This document shows positions 57,638-64,000 of a stretch of DNA of 64,000 bases, one piece after another. Each line of letters opens with the position of its first letter. The first letter of the stretch is position 1. The position numbers were made by a program, and so were the translations under genes. This stretch comes from Actinomycetaceae bacterium (lineage in GTDB: Bacteria; Actinomycetota; Actinomycetes; Actinomycetales; Actinomycetaceae), in the NCBI GenBank assembly GCA_028724265.1, contig JAQYDG010000004.1:310001-374000 (forward strand). The letters run 5' to 3'. A model generated the notes under the pieces. It saw nothing but the letters and a program-made list of their open reading frames with translations, searched no databases and was not told the DNA's origin.

Positions 57638-57951
57638 ATGACGCCCGCACCATCACATCAACAAACACGCAACGGCATAACCCGACGCGACAGACACGAC
57701 ATGTACGTGGTGCTTGACAGTGCAGCTACTGCCAAGGTGCGTTCGCATAAACGCATCAAAGCCTAGGCACGTTCGCAAAAAGGGCGGGTGGCATCACCAA
57801 TGCGGGGTGAACCTCTGACAAATAGATAAATTTGTGGGGTGAACACCTATAAGTGCTCACCCCACAAATTTTTCTCGACAAATAATTTCTCGAGTGTCCT
57901 TACGATCCGTGTCGCTTCCCGAATCGTATCGCGCGTATCGCGTCGCAGCCG
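57638..57951. other. Intergenic region between the isochorismatase gene and rplQ (314 bp)
   Basis: Besides the bidirectional terminator, it has two copies of GGGGTGAAC (near 57804 and 57836) just before and within the hairpin. No gene is supported. Confidence 0.5.
57828..57871. terminator. Bidirectional Rho-independent terminator
   Basis: AAATTTGTGGGGTGA and TCACCCCACAAATTT form a perfect 15-bp stem with a 14-base loop. The plus strand continues TTCTC, the minus strand TATCTATTTG. It ends the alpha operon (rplQ, minus) and could also end the isochorismatase transcript. Confidence 0.88.
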
Positions 57952-58461
57952 CTAAGCTTCGACAGTCTCCTCGACCTCCTCCTCAGATGCAGCTTCCTCA
58001 GTAGCCTCGCTGGACTCAGTGGATTCAGCTTTCGCATCTGCAGCACCGTCGGCTTCTGTATCGGAAACACTGGCTTGCGGCTCCTGCTTCTTAGGTGCCG
58101 CCACCTTCTCCGTCACGAGCGAAATAACCGCCATCGGCGCGTTGTCACCTTTACGGTTACCCACCTTGACGATTCGCGTGTAGCCACCGTCACGGCCGGC
58201 GAACAGTGGTGCGAGTTCTTCAAAAAGAATATATGCACTTTCACGGTCGCGCAGATGACGCAGGACGAGGCGACGGTTGAATGTACCGCCCTTCTTCGCC
58301 TTAGTAATCATTTTCTCGATATAGGGCTGAACGGTCTTCGCCTTTGCTTGCGTGGTGCGAATAGAACGCTCACGAATAAGCTGCTTGCACAGGTTATCGA
58401 TAATACGGCGCTGACGTGCGGCACTGCCGCCCAGGCGCGGCCCCTTCTTGGGCTTTGGCAT
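57952..58461 (-). CDS. rplQ: 50S ribosomal protein L17
   Basis: 169 residues. Core residues 1-120 are L17 (GPRLGGSAARQRRIIDNLCKQLIRERSIRTTQAKAKTVQPYIEKMITKAKKG, ELAPLFAGRDGGYTRIVKVGNRKGDNAPMAVI). The last 45-50 residues are an Ala/Glu-rich acidic tail common in actinobacteria. Last gene of the operon, 51 bp after rpoA. Confidence 0.97.
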   Translation of the reverse strand: MPKPKKGPRLGGSAARQRRIIDNLCKQLIRERSIRTTQAKAKTVQPYIEKMITKAKKGGTFNRRLVLRHLRDRESAYILFEELAPLFAGRDGGYTRIVKVGNRKGDNAPMAVISLVTEKVAAPKKQEPQASVSDTEADGAADAKAESTESSEATEEAASEEEVEETVEA

Positions 58462-58512
58462 TTTAGTTTCTCCTCAATAAAAAACGGGCGTTGACGCTGT
58501 TTGACAGTGTCA

Positions 58513-59520
58513 TCACAGAATGGAATCGTCGCTGAACTGCATCGCGTAGGAATCGTCGGTAAAGTCCGATGCGAACGAGCTGGCACCGCCATCCTTCAAA
58601 TGCAAACCGAGCTTCGCCAATTCGACCTTCACATCTTCGATGCTCTTTGCGCCAAAGTTGCGAATATCCATCAAGTCAGCTTCTGTGCGCTGGACGAGCT
58701 CACCGATCGTATGGATGCCCTCACGCTGCAAACAATTCTGGCTGCGTGCCGGAAGGTTCAAAATCGTGATAGGCCGCTGCAACTCGGAGGATTCCTGCAC
58801 TTGCTCAGGCGCCGGACCGATTTCAACACCCTCAACCTCGGTGTTCAAATCCACGAGGAGACCGAAGAGCTCCACAAGGGTCTTGCCGGCTGAAGCGAGC
58901 GCATCACGCGGGGTGATATTCGGCTTCACCTCCACGTCGATGACGAGCCGATCAAAGTCCGTTCGCTGCTCCACACGCGTTGCTTCAACCTTGTAGGCAA
59001 CCTTCACCACCGGTGAATAGATCGAGTCAATCGGGATACGCCCGATCTCGTCATCGTATCCACGGTTCTGCTGGGCGGACACATAGCCGCGCCCGCGCTC
59101 CACCGTCAGATCGATTTCTACTTTGCCAGACTCATTCAACGTTGCGATATGCAAATCGGGATTATGAATCTCCACACCGGCAGGCGGAACGATGTCCGCG
59201 GCGGTCACCTCGCCCGGTCCCTGCTTGCGCAGGTACATCACTACTGGCTCGTCATTCTCCGACGAAACCACCAGATCCTTCAGGTTGAGGATAATTTCTG
59301 CCACGTCCTCCTTCACCCCAGGGATGGTTGAGAATTCGTGAAGTACGCCGTCAATACGGACATTGGTTACTGCTGCCCCGGGAATTGAGGACAACAGCGT
59401 GCGGCGCATCGAATTACCGAGCGTGTAACCGAATCCTGGCTCCAAGGGCTCCAGAATAAAGCGCGAACGCAAATCAGAAACTTTTTCTTCCGTCAAAACC
59501 GGACGCTGAGAAATCAGCAC
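58513..59520 (-). CDS. rpoA: RNA polymerase subunit alpha
   Basis: 335 residues from GTG with GAAAGGA upstream. The N-terminal assembly domain includes [53 protein letters not shown]; the C-terminal domain (about 250-325) includes [53 protein letters not shown], which contacts UP elements and activators. In the window it follows rpsK directly: rpsD, often between them in other bacteria, is absent. Confidence 0.98.
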   Translation of the reverse strand: MLISQRPVLTEEKVSDLRSRFILEPLEPGFGYTLGNSMRRTLLSSIPGAAVTNVRIDGVLHEFSTIPGVKEDVAEIILNLKDLVVSSENDEPVVMYLRKQGPGEVTAADIVPPAGVEIHNPDLHIATLNESGKVEIDLTVERGRGYVSAQQNRGYDDEIGRIPIDSIYSPVVKVAYKVEATRVEQRTDFDRLVIDVEVKPNITPRDALASAGKTLVELFGLLVDLNTEVEGVEIGPAPEQVQESSELQRPITILNLPARSQNCLQREGIHTIGELVQRTEADLMDIRNFGAKSIEDVKVELAKLGLHLKDGGASSFASDFTDDSYAMQFSDDSIL

Positions 59521-59572
59521 GATACATTCCTTTCACTGGACGCCCGCTATATGACGTCCACGTTATTGAAAT

Positions 59573-59600
59573 CTCGTTTATGCTCTGTCTCATAAACGAG
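59573..59600 (-). repeat. Hairpin in the rpsK-rpoA intergenic region
   Basis: CTCGTTTATG and CATAAACGAG form a perfect 10-bp stem with an 8-base loop, about 55 bp before the rpoA start. A second, looser dyad TGGACG-N12-CGTCCA lies at 59538-59561, nearer the start. No T-run follows, so attenuation, processing or ribosomal-protein control are possible rather than full termination. Confidence 0.55.
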
Positions 59601-59655
59601 CTGCGGTAAAATCACCGACCCATGGCATCGCCATGTGCAGTGTTTACCAAAGTGC

Positions 59656-60057
59656 TCACACGCGACGGCGCTTGGGAGGGCGCGCACCATTGTGAGCTTG
59701 AGGCGTCACATCAGAAATCGAGGTGACTTCCAGACCAGACGAGGTCAGCGTACGGATAGCAGTTTCACGCCCTGCACCCGGACCCTTGACGAACACGTCA
59801 ACTTTTTTCATTCCCTGATCCATCGCTGCACGGGCGGCCTTTTCGGCAGCAAGCTGAGCAGCATACGGGGTGGACTTACGCGAACCCTTAAAGCCAACCT
59901 CACCAGCAGAAGCAGAAGCGATCACAGCGCCTGAAGGATCTGTGATGGACACGATGGTGTTGTTGAACGTGGATTTGATATGCACCTGACCGGCAACGAT
60001 ATTGCGACGTTCCTTGCGGCGCGGCCGACGGGCATTCGATGTACGAGTGTTAGCCAT
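59656..60057 (-). CDS. rpsK: 30S ribosomal protein S11
   Basis: 133 residues with the S11 sequence [82 protein letters not shown] and C-terminal [15 protein letters not shown]. 19 bp downstream of rpsM. Confidence 0.98.
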   Translation of the reverse strand: MANTRTSNARRPRRKERRNIVAGQVHIKSTFNNTIVSITDPSGAVIASASAGEVGFKGSRKSTPYAAQLAAEKAARAAMDQGMKKVDVFVKGPGAGRETAIRTLTSSGLEVTSISDVTPQAHNGARPPKRRRV

Positions 60058-60076
60058 TTCCTATCTCCCTTTACCC

Positions 60077-60454
60077 TTAGGCCTTCTTCTTGCCAGCGAC
60101 TGTGCGCTTGGGACCCGTGCGAGTACGAGCGTTCGTCTTTGTACGCTGGCCATGCACTGGCAGGCCACGGCGGTGACGAAGCCCCTGATAGGAACCAATC
60201 TCGATCTTACGGCGGATATCGGCCTGCACCTCGCGGCGCAAATCGCCTTCCACCTTATAGTTGGCATCAATCCAGTCCTTGAGCTTGACGAGATCGTCTT
60301 CAGTGAGATCTCGCACGCGCGTATCCGGATCCACCCCTGTATTCTTCAGCGTTTCATTCGCACGGGTGCGCCCGATGCCATAAATGTAGGTCAGCGCAAT
60401 CTCCACTCGCTTTTCGCGGGGCAGATCAACACCTGACAAGCGTGCCACTGCAGC
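60077..60454 (-). CDS. rpsM: 30S ribosomal protein S13
   Basis: 125 residues from GTG 60454, eight bases after AGGAG; a GTG three codons inside gives the usual family start [14 protein letters not shown]13 motifs: [17 protein letters not shown] and [38 protein letters not shown]. Frames further upstream to 60508 are not homologous. Follows rpmJ by about 240 bp. Confidence 0.96.
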   Translation of the reverse strand, partial: AAVARLSGVDLPREKRVEIALTYIYGIGRTRANETLKNTGVDPDTRVRDLTEDDLVKLKDWIDANYKVEGDLRREVQADIRRKIEIGSYQGLRHRRGLPVHGQRTKTNARTRTGPKRTVAGKKKA

Positions 60455-60692
60455 CACTTTTGCTTCTCCTATTGTTGATTCCGAAAGTATGGAACATCGT
60501 CGTGGCAAGAACTGCGCACACCACGATCACATATGACGCTTGCAATCTTGTGGAGGCGATTCCCGCTCCTCGGCTTCCGGCCCGAGGGTCACTGTGAATG
60601 CCTGGGTTGAGCTTCTTCACTGTTTGACGATGTTGTCACTGGGCACAGCGATTATGCCTGTCCTGGCGCTGGTGCTATGCCCTTCCCAGGGC

Positions 60693-60809
60693 TCAGCCCT
60701 GGCGCTGCTTGTGCCGCGGGTTAGCAGAGCAAATCACCATTACGCGCCCATGGCGGCGAATGATCTTGCAATGCTCGCAGATCCGCTTCACACTCGGCTT
60801 TACCTTCAT
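60693..60809 (-). CDS. rpmJ: 50S ribosomal protein L36
   Basis: 38 residues, too short for most automatic cut-offs. It reads [14 protein letters not shown], then [13 protein letters not shown] and NPRHKQRQG. Cys11, Cys14, Cys27 and a following His form the zinc ribbon (C+ form). One residue longer than the usual 37 because of SA before NPRH. AAAGGAAG lies upstream of the ATG. Between infA and rpsM, its standard place. Confidence 0.97.
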   Translation of the reverse strand: MKVKPSVKRICEHCKIIRRHGRVMVICSANPRHKQRQG

Positions 60810-60856
60810 CGATTAACTTCCTTTACCGATACTTTGTTCGGAGGGTGACGATACCG

Positions 60857-61078
60857 TCACTTGTAGCGATAAACGATTCGGCCTCGGTCGAGATCGTAGG
60901 GAGTCAACTCCACAACAACCCGATCCTCTGGCAGAATCTTGATGTAATGCTGACGCATCTTTCCGGAAATATGAGCGAGCACCTTATGCCCGTTCTCCAA
61001 TTCCACACGGAACATCGCGTTGGGGAGCGCTTCGAGAACAGTGCCCTCAACCTCGATTACCCCATCCTTTTTCGCCAT
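60857..61078 (-). CDS. infA: Translation initiation factor IF-1
   Basis: 73 residues, OB fold: [72 protein letters not shown]. Standard IF-1 throughout. GAGAGAGG precedes the ATG. First gene of the infA-rpmJ-rpsM-rpsK-rpoA-rplQ unit. The usual upstream neighbours adk and map are not present. Confidence 0.98.
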   Translation of the reverse strand: MAKKDGVIEVEGTVLEALPNAMFRVELENGHKVLAHISGKMRQHYIKILPEDRVVVELTPYDLDRGRIVYRYK

Positions 61079-61128
61079 GAGCCTCTCTCACATTCGGTTG
61101 GCGCACAGCCGATTGCCGCACGTCGGCA

Positions 61129-61166
61129 CTATGCTTTTGGGCATAGAAAACCAAGGCACCAGTGTA
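61129..61166 (-). promoter_or_regulatory. infA operon promoter -10 and leader hairpin
   Basis: On the minus strand TACACT (61161-61166, preceded by TG, an extended -10) would start transcription near 61154. The leader of about 75 nt contains the hairpin CTATGC-N6-GCATAG (61129-61146). The -35 (TTCCGG, 17 bp away) is poor. Confidence 0.5.
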
Positions 61167-61668
61167 CACGAGCTCGCGGCTCGCCGGAAGCCCCGAAAGG
61201 CGTGACGCGCCGCACGCGTGCAGGATGCACAGAACACGCGTAGCAGCATGGATTGCCATACAGAACAAGGCCTGCTCGTTGTTCCAGCATGTGGCGGGTC
61301 ATATGCAGCCGTATGCAATCGCTGGTCTCAAGGTACAGGCAACTACGGGGACGCGAATAGAGCGTTACTATCAGTCTTGCTACTGAAGCAGTTTTGCTAC
61401 TGAAGGCATTTCACACCGTCACCGGTAACAGCGTGAAAAACTGGAAGTCCATCGACGTCAGTGACGATCACAGAACGCTGCACAATGCGATCCTGCCCGT
61501 TTTTCTGGTTACGACGCATTGATCTTTCTATGTCTGACGATTTCCATATACTAGCTATAGCTAAAAACGACGCCAGTAAGAGCTCTCCGTCTTCTTGACA
61601 AGAATTTTTCACATCCAGAGACATTTCGGATTTGGAACACTACGAAAGTTCACCCGACAAGAGACCAC
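61167..61668. other. Intergenic region between infA and the gene ending at 61669 (about 500 bp)
   Basis: Contains a direct repeat TTGCTACTGAAG (two copies about 61377-61404), a 26-bp dyad at 61411-61436, a TAGCTATAGCTA palindrome near 61553, and a small hairpin TTCTTG-AC-CAAGAA-like followed by T's near 61592. A 75-codon minus-strand frame (61397-61624) has no recognised homology and is not called. Confidence 0.5.
61411..61436. repeat. 26-bp dyad-symmetric element
   Basis: The two halves match at 20 of 26 positions, and all six mismatches are transitions, so the RNA form pairs with G-U wobbles. The centre is ACCGGT. It may be a protein-binding site or part of a decayed sequence. Confidence 0.35.
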
Positions 61669-63321
61669 TCAGTGGATTGGTACCAGCGCAGGCTTCCCGT
61701 CTTGCTCGGTCAGTTGAAAGGCAGGAGTCCGACTAGCCGGATCATCTTCATCAACATCCGCAAACTGGCTATTACCGACATACTGGACTTTTTCCTTGCC
61801 ATACGTTCCCAGATCGAAGCGCGCCACATAAGGGTGCTTGGGATCCTTTGGATCATAAATGTAGAGGTACTCCACCATTTGGCCATCCACCGGCGCCCTA
61901 TATGTCACCGACCCCCACAAAAGAGCATCGATATAGCCGTCATCGTTGAAGTCTCCAAAGGAATTTGTGTCATACTCATTCACCAAGTCCACACCAATTT
62001 CATATGGAGGATCGCCTGCTTCCTCCATCGAATCAACTTCCTTCACCCCGTTGGTTCCGTGATGCACCTGAATCCAGCACGTTTCTGCCTTATCCGGCAT
62101 TTTATAGAATTCCGTCATCCATTGATCCAGTTGCCTCTTAGGGCACGCAGTTTCACTGCTGAGATCCATGGTCTGTACCAGAGAGTTTGCAAAGTCGAAG
62201 TTTTTCATGCCAGCAGGATCGGCAGGCTGCGGCGCTGACGTAGCCGCCTTTTTCTGTGCATCGGCTCGATCCGACTTTGGATTCACGCCATCAAAACCCA
62301 TGACCCGCAGCGTAAGCGTATCGCCATCCATCGACGTCACAAACACGCGTTCGCTGTTTGCGCTTACCGTTCCGGGCTTTTCCAACGCATAAGCCCACAC
62401 AACTTTTCCCGCTGCGGAATAGCCCACAAGCTGGGTTGCGTACTGTGCACTCGGCAAGCCACCAATCAACGTACCGTCGTTCGTCGCCGCAACCACTGAA
62501 TTCTTGACGTTGTTTGGGATCGTTCCAGGGCTATCCTTCGGGTGCGTTGAATTCGTCTGCTCCGGAGATCGACGAACGCCAAGAACTGGCAGATTCACGT
62601 TCTTCACGCCGCACACCACATTGTGTCCGTCAATAGTCCACGTTTCGCCCTTCGAAACGTCGCACCCTTGAACAATTCCCGACTGCACCTCACCTGAACG
62701 CTTCGCCCCCGTGCTACCGATTTTCACTGAAGAGCGTGACGAATCTACAGCGCTACTGGACACCGAAGGCACAGGCGTAAAACTCACCTTCGCCTTCTTC
62801 CTATCCAAGATCGCACCCGAAGTAGCATCCAGCGCCACGAGATCTGCATTCCCATCACTCCGAGGATGCAGGACGACCAATGCCTTCCCATCCGAGGACG
62901 GCAGACTTACTGCACGCTGGAGAGCAGCAGACTGATTGTCCTCAGTGGAAGCGCCGCTCGTCGTAAATGTTACGGTGGCTGGCTCATCCCACGCGTCTGT
63001 AACACCTGCATCGAAACTCGCCGCGGCCTTCGCATTCTGCCCGGCGCCAGCTTTGTCAAACGGCCAGATACCGCGCCACCACAGGAGGCTAAACACCAAC
63101 GCCAACACCACAAGACCCACCAGGAACGTCACCCAAAAGGATTTTCCATCGCCGCGATTTTTCTTTCGTGACGAGTACTGCGACGATCCAGACGACACTA
63201 GCCTCTGCCACGACTGCTGAACAGACTGCCCAGTTAACTGCCAGTCCTGCGGCGCATTCTGCAGGCCGTGCTGCCAGTCCTGCGGATTGTTCTGATCGAA
63301 AGGCGCCATCGGCGTACTCAT
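61669..63321 (-). CDS. Membrane-anchored extracytoplasmic protein, unknown function
   Basis: 550 residues. A polar N-terminus with repeated NNPQDWQ/NAPQDWQ motifs (about 10-40), one helix at about 61-83, then a 460-residue external region. The outside part contains short beta-strand-like repeats (ALVVLHPRSDGNADLVALDATSGAILDRK; KVVWAYALEKPGTVSANSERVFVTSMDGDTLTLRVMGFDG) like a PQQ-type propeller, and NSFGDFNDDGYIDALLWGSVTY near residue 460, which resembles an FG-GAP/VCBS calcium-binding repeat (DxNxDGxxD). Several Cys pairs could be disulphides. TATGGT lies exactly 6 nt before the ATG. Function unknown; a surface sensor or cell-wall role is speculative. Confidence 0.7.
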   Translation of the reverse strand: MSTPMAPFDQNNPQDWQHGLQNAPQDWQLTGQSVQQSWQRLVSSGSSQYSSRKKNRGDGKSFWVTFLVGLVVLALVFSLLWWRGIWPFDKAGAGQNAKAAASFDAGVTDAWDEPATVTFTTSGASTEDNQSAALQRAVSLPSSDGKALVVLHPRSDGNADLVALDATSGAILDRKKAKVSFTPVPSVSSSAVDSSRSSVKIGSTGAKRSGEVQSGIVQGCDVSKGETWTIDGHNVVCGVKNVNLPVLGVRRSPEQTNSTHPKDSPGTIPNNVKNSVVAATNDGTLIGGLPSAQYATQLVGYSAAGKVVWAYALEKPGTVSANSERVFVTSMDGDTLTLRVMGFDGVNPKSDRADAQKKAATSAPQPADPAGMKNFDFANSLVQTMDLSSETACPKRQLDQWMTEFYKMPDKAETCWIQVHHGTNGVKEVDSMEEAGDPPYEIGVDLVNEYDTNSFGDFNDDGYIDALLWGSVTYRAPVDGQMVEYLYIYDPKDPKHPYVARFDLGTYGKEKVQYVGNSQFADVDEDDPASRTPAFQLTEQDGKPALVPIH

Positions 63322-63327
63322 GCTCCC

Positions 63328-63333
63328 ACCATA
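63328..63333 (-). promoter_or_regulatory. -10 element of the gene starting at 63321, leaderless arrangement
   Basis: Minus strand: TATGGT, GGGAGC, ATG. GGGAG could look like an SD but is only one base from the start codon. Same spacing as the other leaderless candidates. Confidence 0.4.
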
Positions 63334-63391
63334 ACACGTGTTACGCCGTGCTGGCTGAGCTGCTCGCCACCCAATACATCACCCAAAGTTT

Positions 63392-63422
63392 CTCAAATCC
63401 GGAGTCATATTCCGGATTTGAG
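63392..63422. repeat. Perfect 12-bp inverted repeat
   Basis: CTCAAATCCGGA and TCCGGATTTGAG separated by 7 bases. It sits between the gene starting at 63321 and the DUF4143 remnant. It may be an old terminator or a remnant of a lost element; no flanking T-run. Confidence 0.5.
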
Positions 63423-63874
63423 ATAAGCGGTTAGCAAAACGCCCCGTCATGCATTTCCTTGATGCCGGTTTAGTCGCATACCTTGCGGGATGGACGAACC
63501 CAGCTGTTGCCGAGCACAGCGCCATGGCCGGCCAACTTTTCGAGACTTTTGCGTTTACCGAGATCTACAAGAGCTTTACCAACGCGGGGCAAGCAGCACC
63601 GCTGTATTTTTTCCGCACCAACGACAAACAAGAAATCGACATTCTCATGGACACAGACGGAACGCTTTTCCCCATCGAAGTCAAGAAGTCAACGAATCCG
63701 AATGCGCGCCACGCCAAGAACTTCTCAGCTCTGAATCCCGTAGCAGCGGAGGACTTTGCGCCCGAACTGCACGCACTCAAACGAACGATTGGAACCGGCT
63801 GTATCGTATCGATGGCGAGTGACGCGAGGCCAATCAACGAGCGCTTGTGGACTCTGCCAATCTGGGCCATATAA
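63422..63874 (+). pseudogene. C-terminal remnant of a DUF4143/AAA family ATPase
   Basis: About 141-150 codons. Residues such as LAKRPVMHFLDAGLVAYLAGWTN and GQLFETFAFTEIYKSF, with FFRTNDKQEIDILMDTDGTLFPIEVKKSTNP (a PD-(D/E)xK-like E/D...E-K pattern), are the C-terminal DUF4143 domain of about 400-residue ATPases. The P-loop half is missing: a stop precedes the frame at 63419-63421 and the inverted repeat lies just before it. It is probably a decayed gene. No SD is seen at the only ATG (63449). Confidence 0.7.
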
Positions 63875-64000
63875 CGCCGCATTCAAGGCAAGAACACATG
63901 CGGAATCGCCGGCGTACTCTCATGCTCCTACGTAGCACGCGTCGGTCCTAAAGGCAGCTGCCATTATCCGTACTGGCAGTTTGCTTGAGCACCCACGCCT
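63875..64000. other. End of window, no gene
   Basis: About 125 bp after the remnant with no recognisable coding or RNA feature. Confidence 0.4.

Noticed and set aside
61397-61624. 75-codon minus-strand frame between infA and the downstream gene
   Set aside because: No SD, no recognised homology, and the frame contains the repeat and dyad; chance frame more likely.

Overview
The window is high-GC actinobacterial DNA. The order infA-rpmJ-rpsM-rpsK-rpoA-rplQ, then rplM-rpsI-glmM-glmS-nnr-alr-tsaE-tsaB-rimI-tsaD-groES, is the classic actinobacterial arrangement. Protein features such as a DUF6350 membrane protein, rpsD missing from the alpha operon, a YhgE/Pip protein beside an MMPL transporter, and several start codons without a Shine-Dalgarno (SD) site point to the order Actinomycetales (a Trueperella/Arcanobacterium/Schaalia-like member of Actinomycetaceae). 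The genus is inference only. I see no rRNA, tRNA, CRISPR array, intact insertion sequence or prophage.

Layout. 1-3.2 kb: the 3' end of an MMPL transporter gene fused to a degenerate ABC-ATPase-like domain, then a YhgE/Pip membrane protein. 3-7.8 kb (minus): a DUF6350 membrane protein and the PcrA/UvrD helicase. 7.9-9.3 kb: a GltS-type glutamate symporter. 9.4-12 kb (minus): an unusual pair, a left-handed beta-helix acetyltransferase and an asparagine-synthase-like enzyme. 12.1-13.7 kb: guaA. 14-19.5 kb: a complete peptide ABC importer (lipoprotein, two permeases, one two-domain ATPase). 19.5-24 kb (minus): gdhA, then the thiamine set cytX-thiD-thiE under a TPP riboswitch. 24.2-27.1 kb: pta-ackA. 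27.2-29 kb: etfA/etfB. 29.1-31.3 kb: a GntR(YtrA)-ABC-membrane protein operon with a repeat at its promoter. 31.5-35.4 kb: a GNAT acetyltransferase, guaB and a large membrane-anchored protein. 35.6-36.2 kb: groES alone, with its own CIRCE operator and terminator. 36.2-53.1 kb: a SAM methyltransferase, the t6A/cell-wall housekeeping cluster, coaA, glmM, galK, rpsI-rplM and a ROK glucokinase. 53.2-57.6 kb: truA (inverted relative to the usual order), a copper module (YHS protein plus CopA) and an isochorismatase-like hydrolase. 57.9-61.1 kb: the ribosomal/RNA polymerase alpha operon. 61.7-64 kb: a membrane-anchored protein and the C-terminal remnant of a DUF4143 ATPase.

Functionally the window combines translation and transcription core genes, purine synthesis (guaA, guaB), cell-wall precursor supply (glmS, glmM, alr), cofactors (coaA, nnr, thiamine), nitrogen and peptide import (gltS, gdhA, dpp-like) and acetate fermentation (pta-ackA).

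Most notable: six genes (guaA, guaB, nnr, coaA, ppgK-like, and the gene starting at 63321) have a TANNNT hexamer exactly 6 nt before the start codon, suggesting leaderless mRNAs. Also notable are the MMPL/pseudo-ABC fusion, the AsnB-like/acyltransferase pair, the Pta with a reduced N-terminal part, the solitary CIRCE-controlled groES, and the YHS-CopA copper pair.
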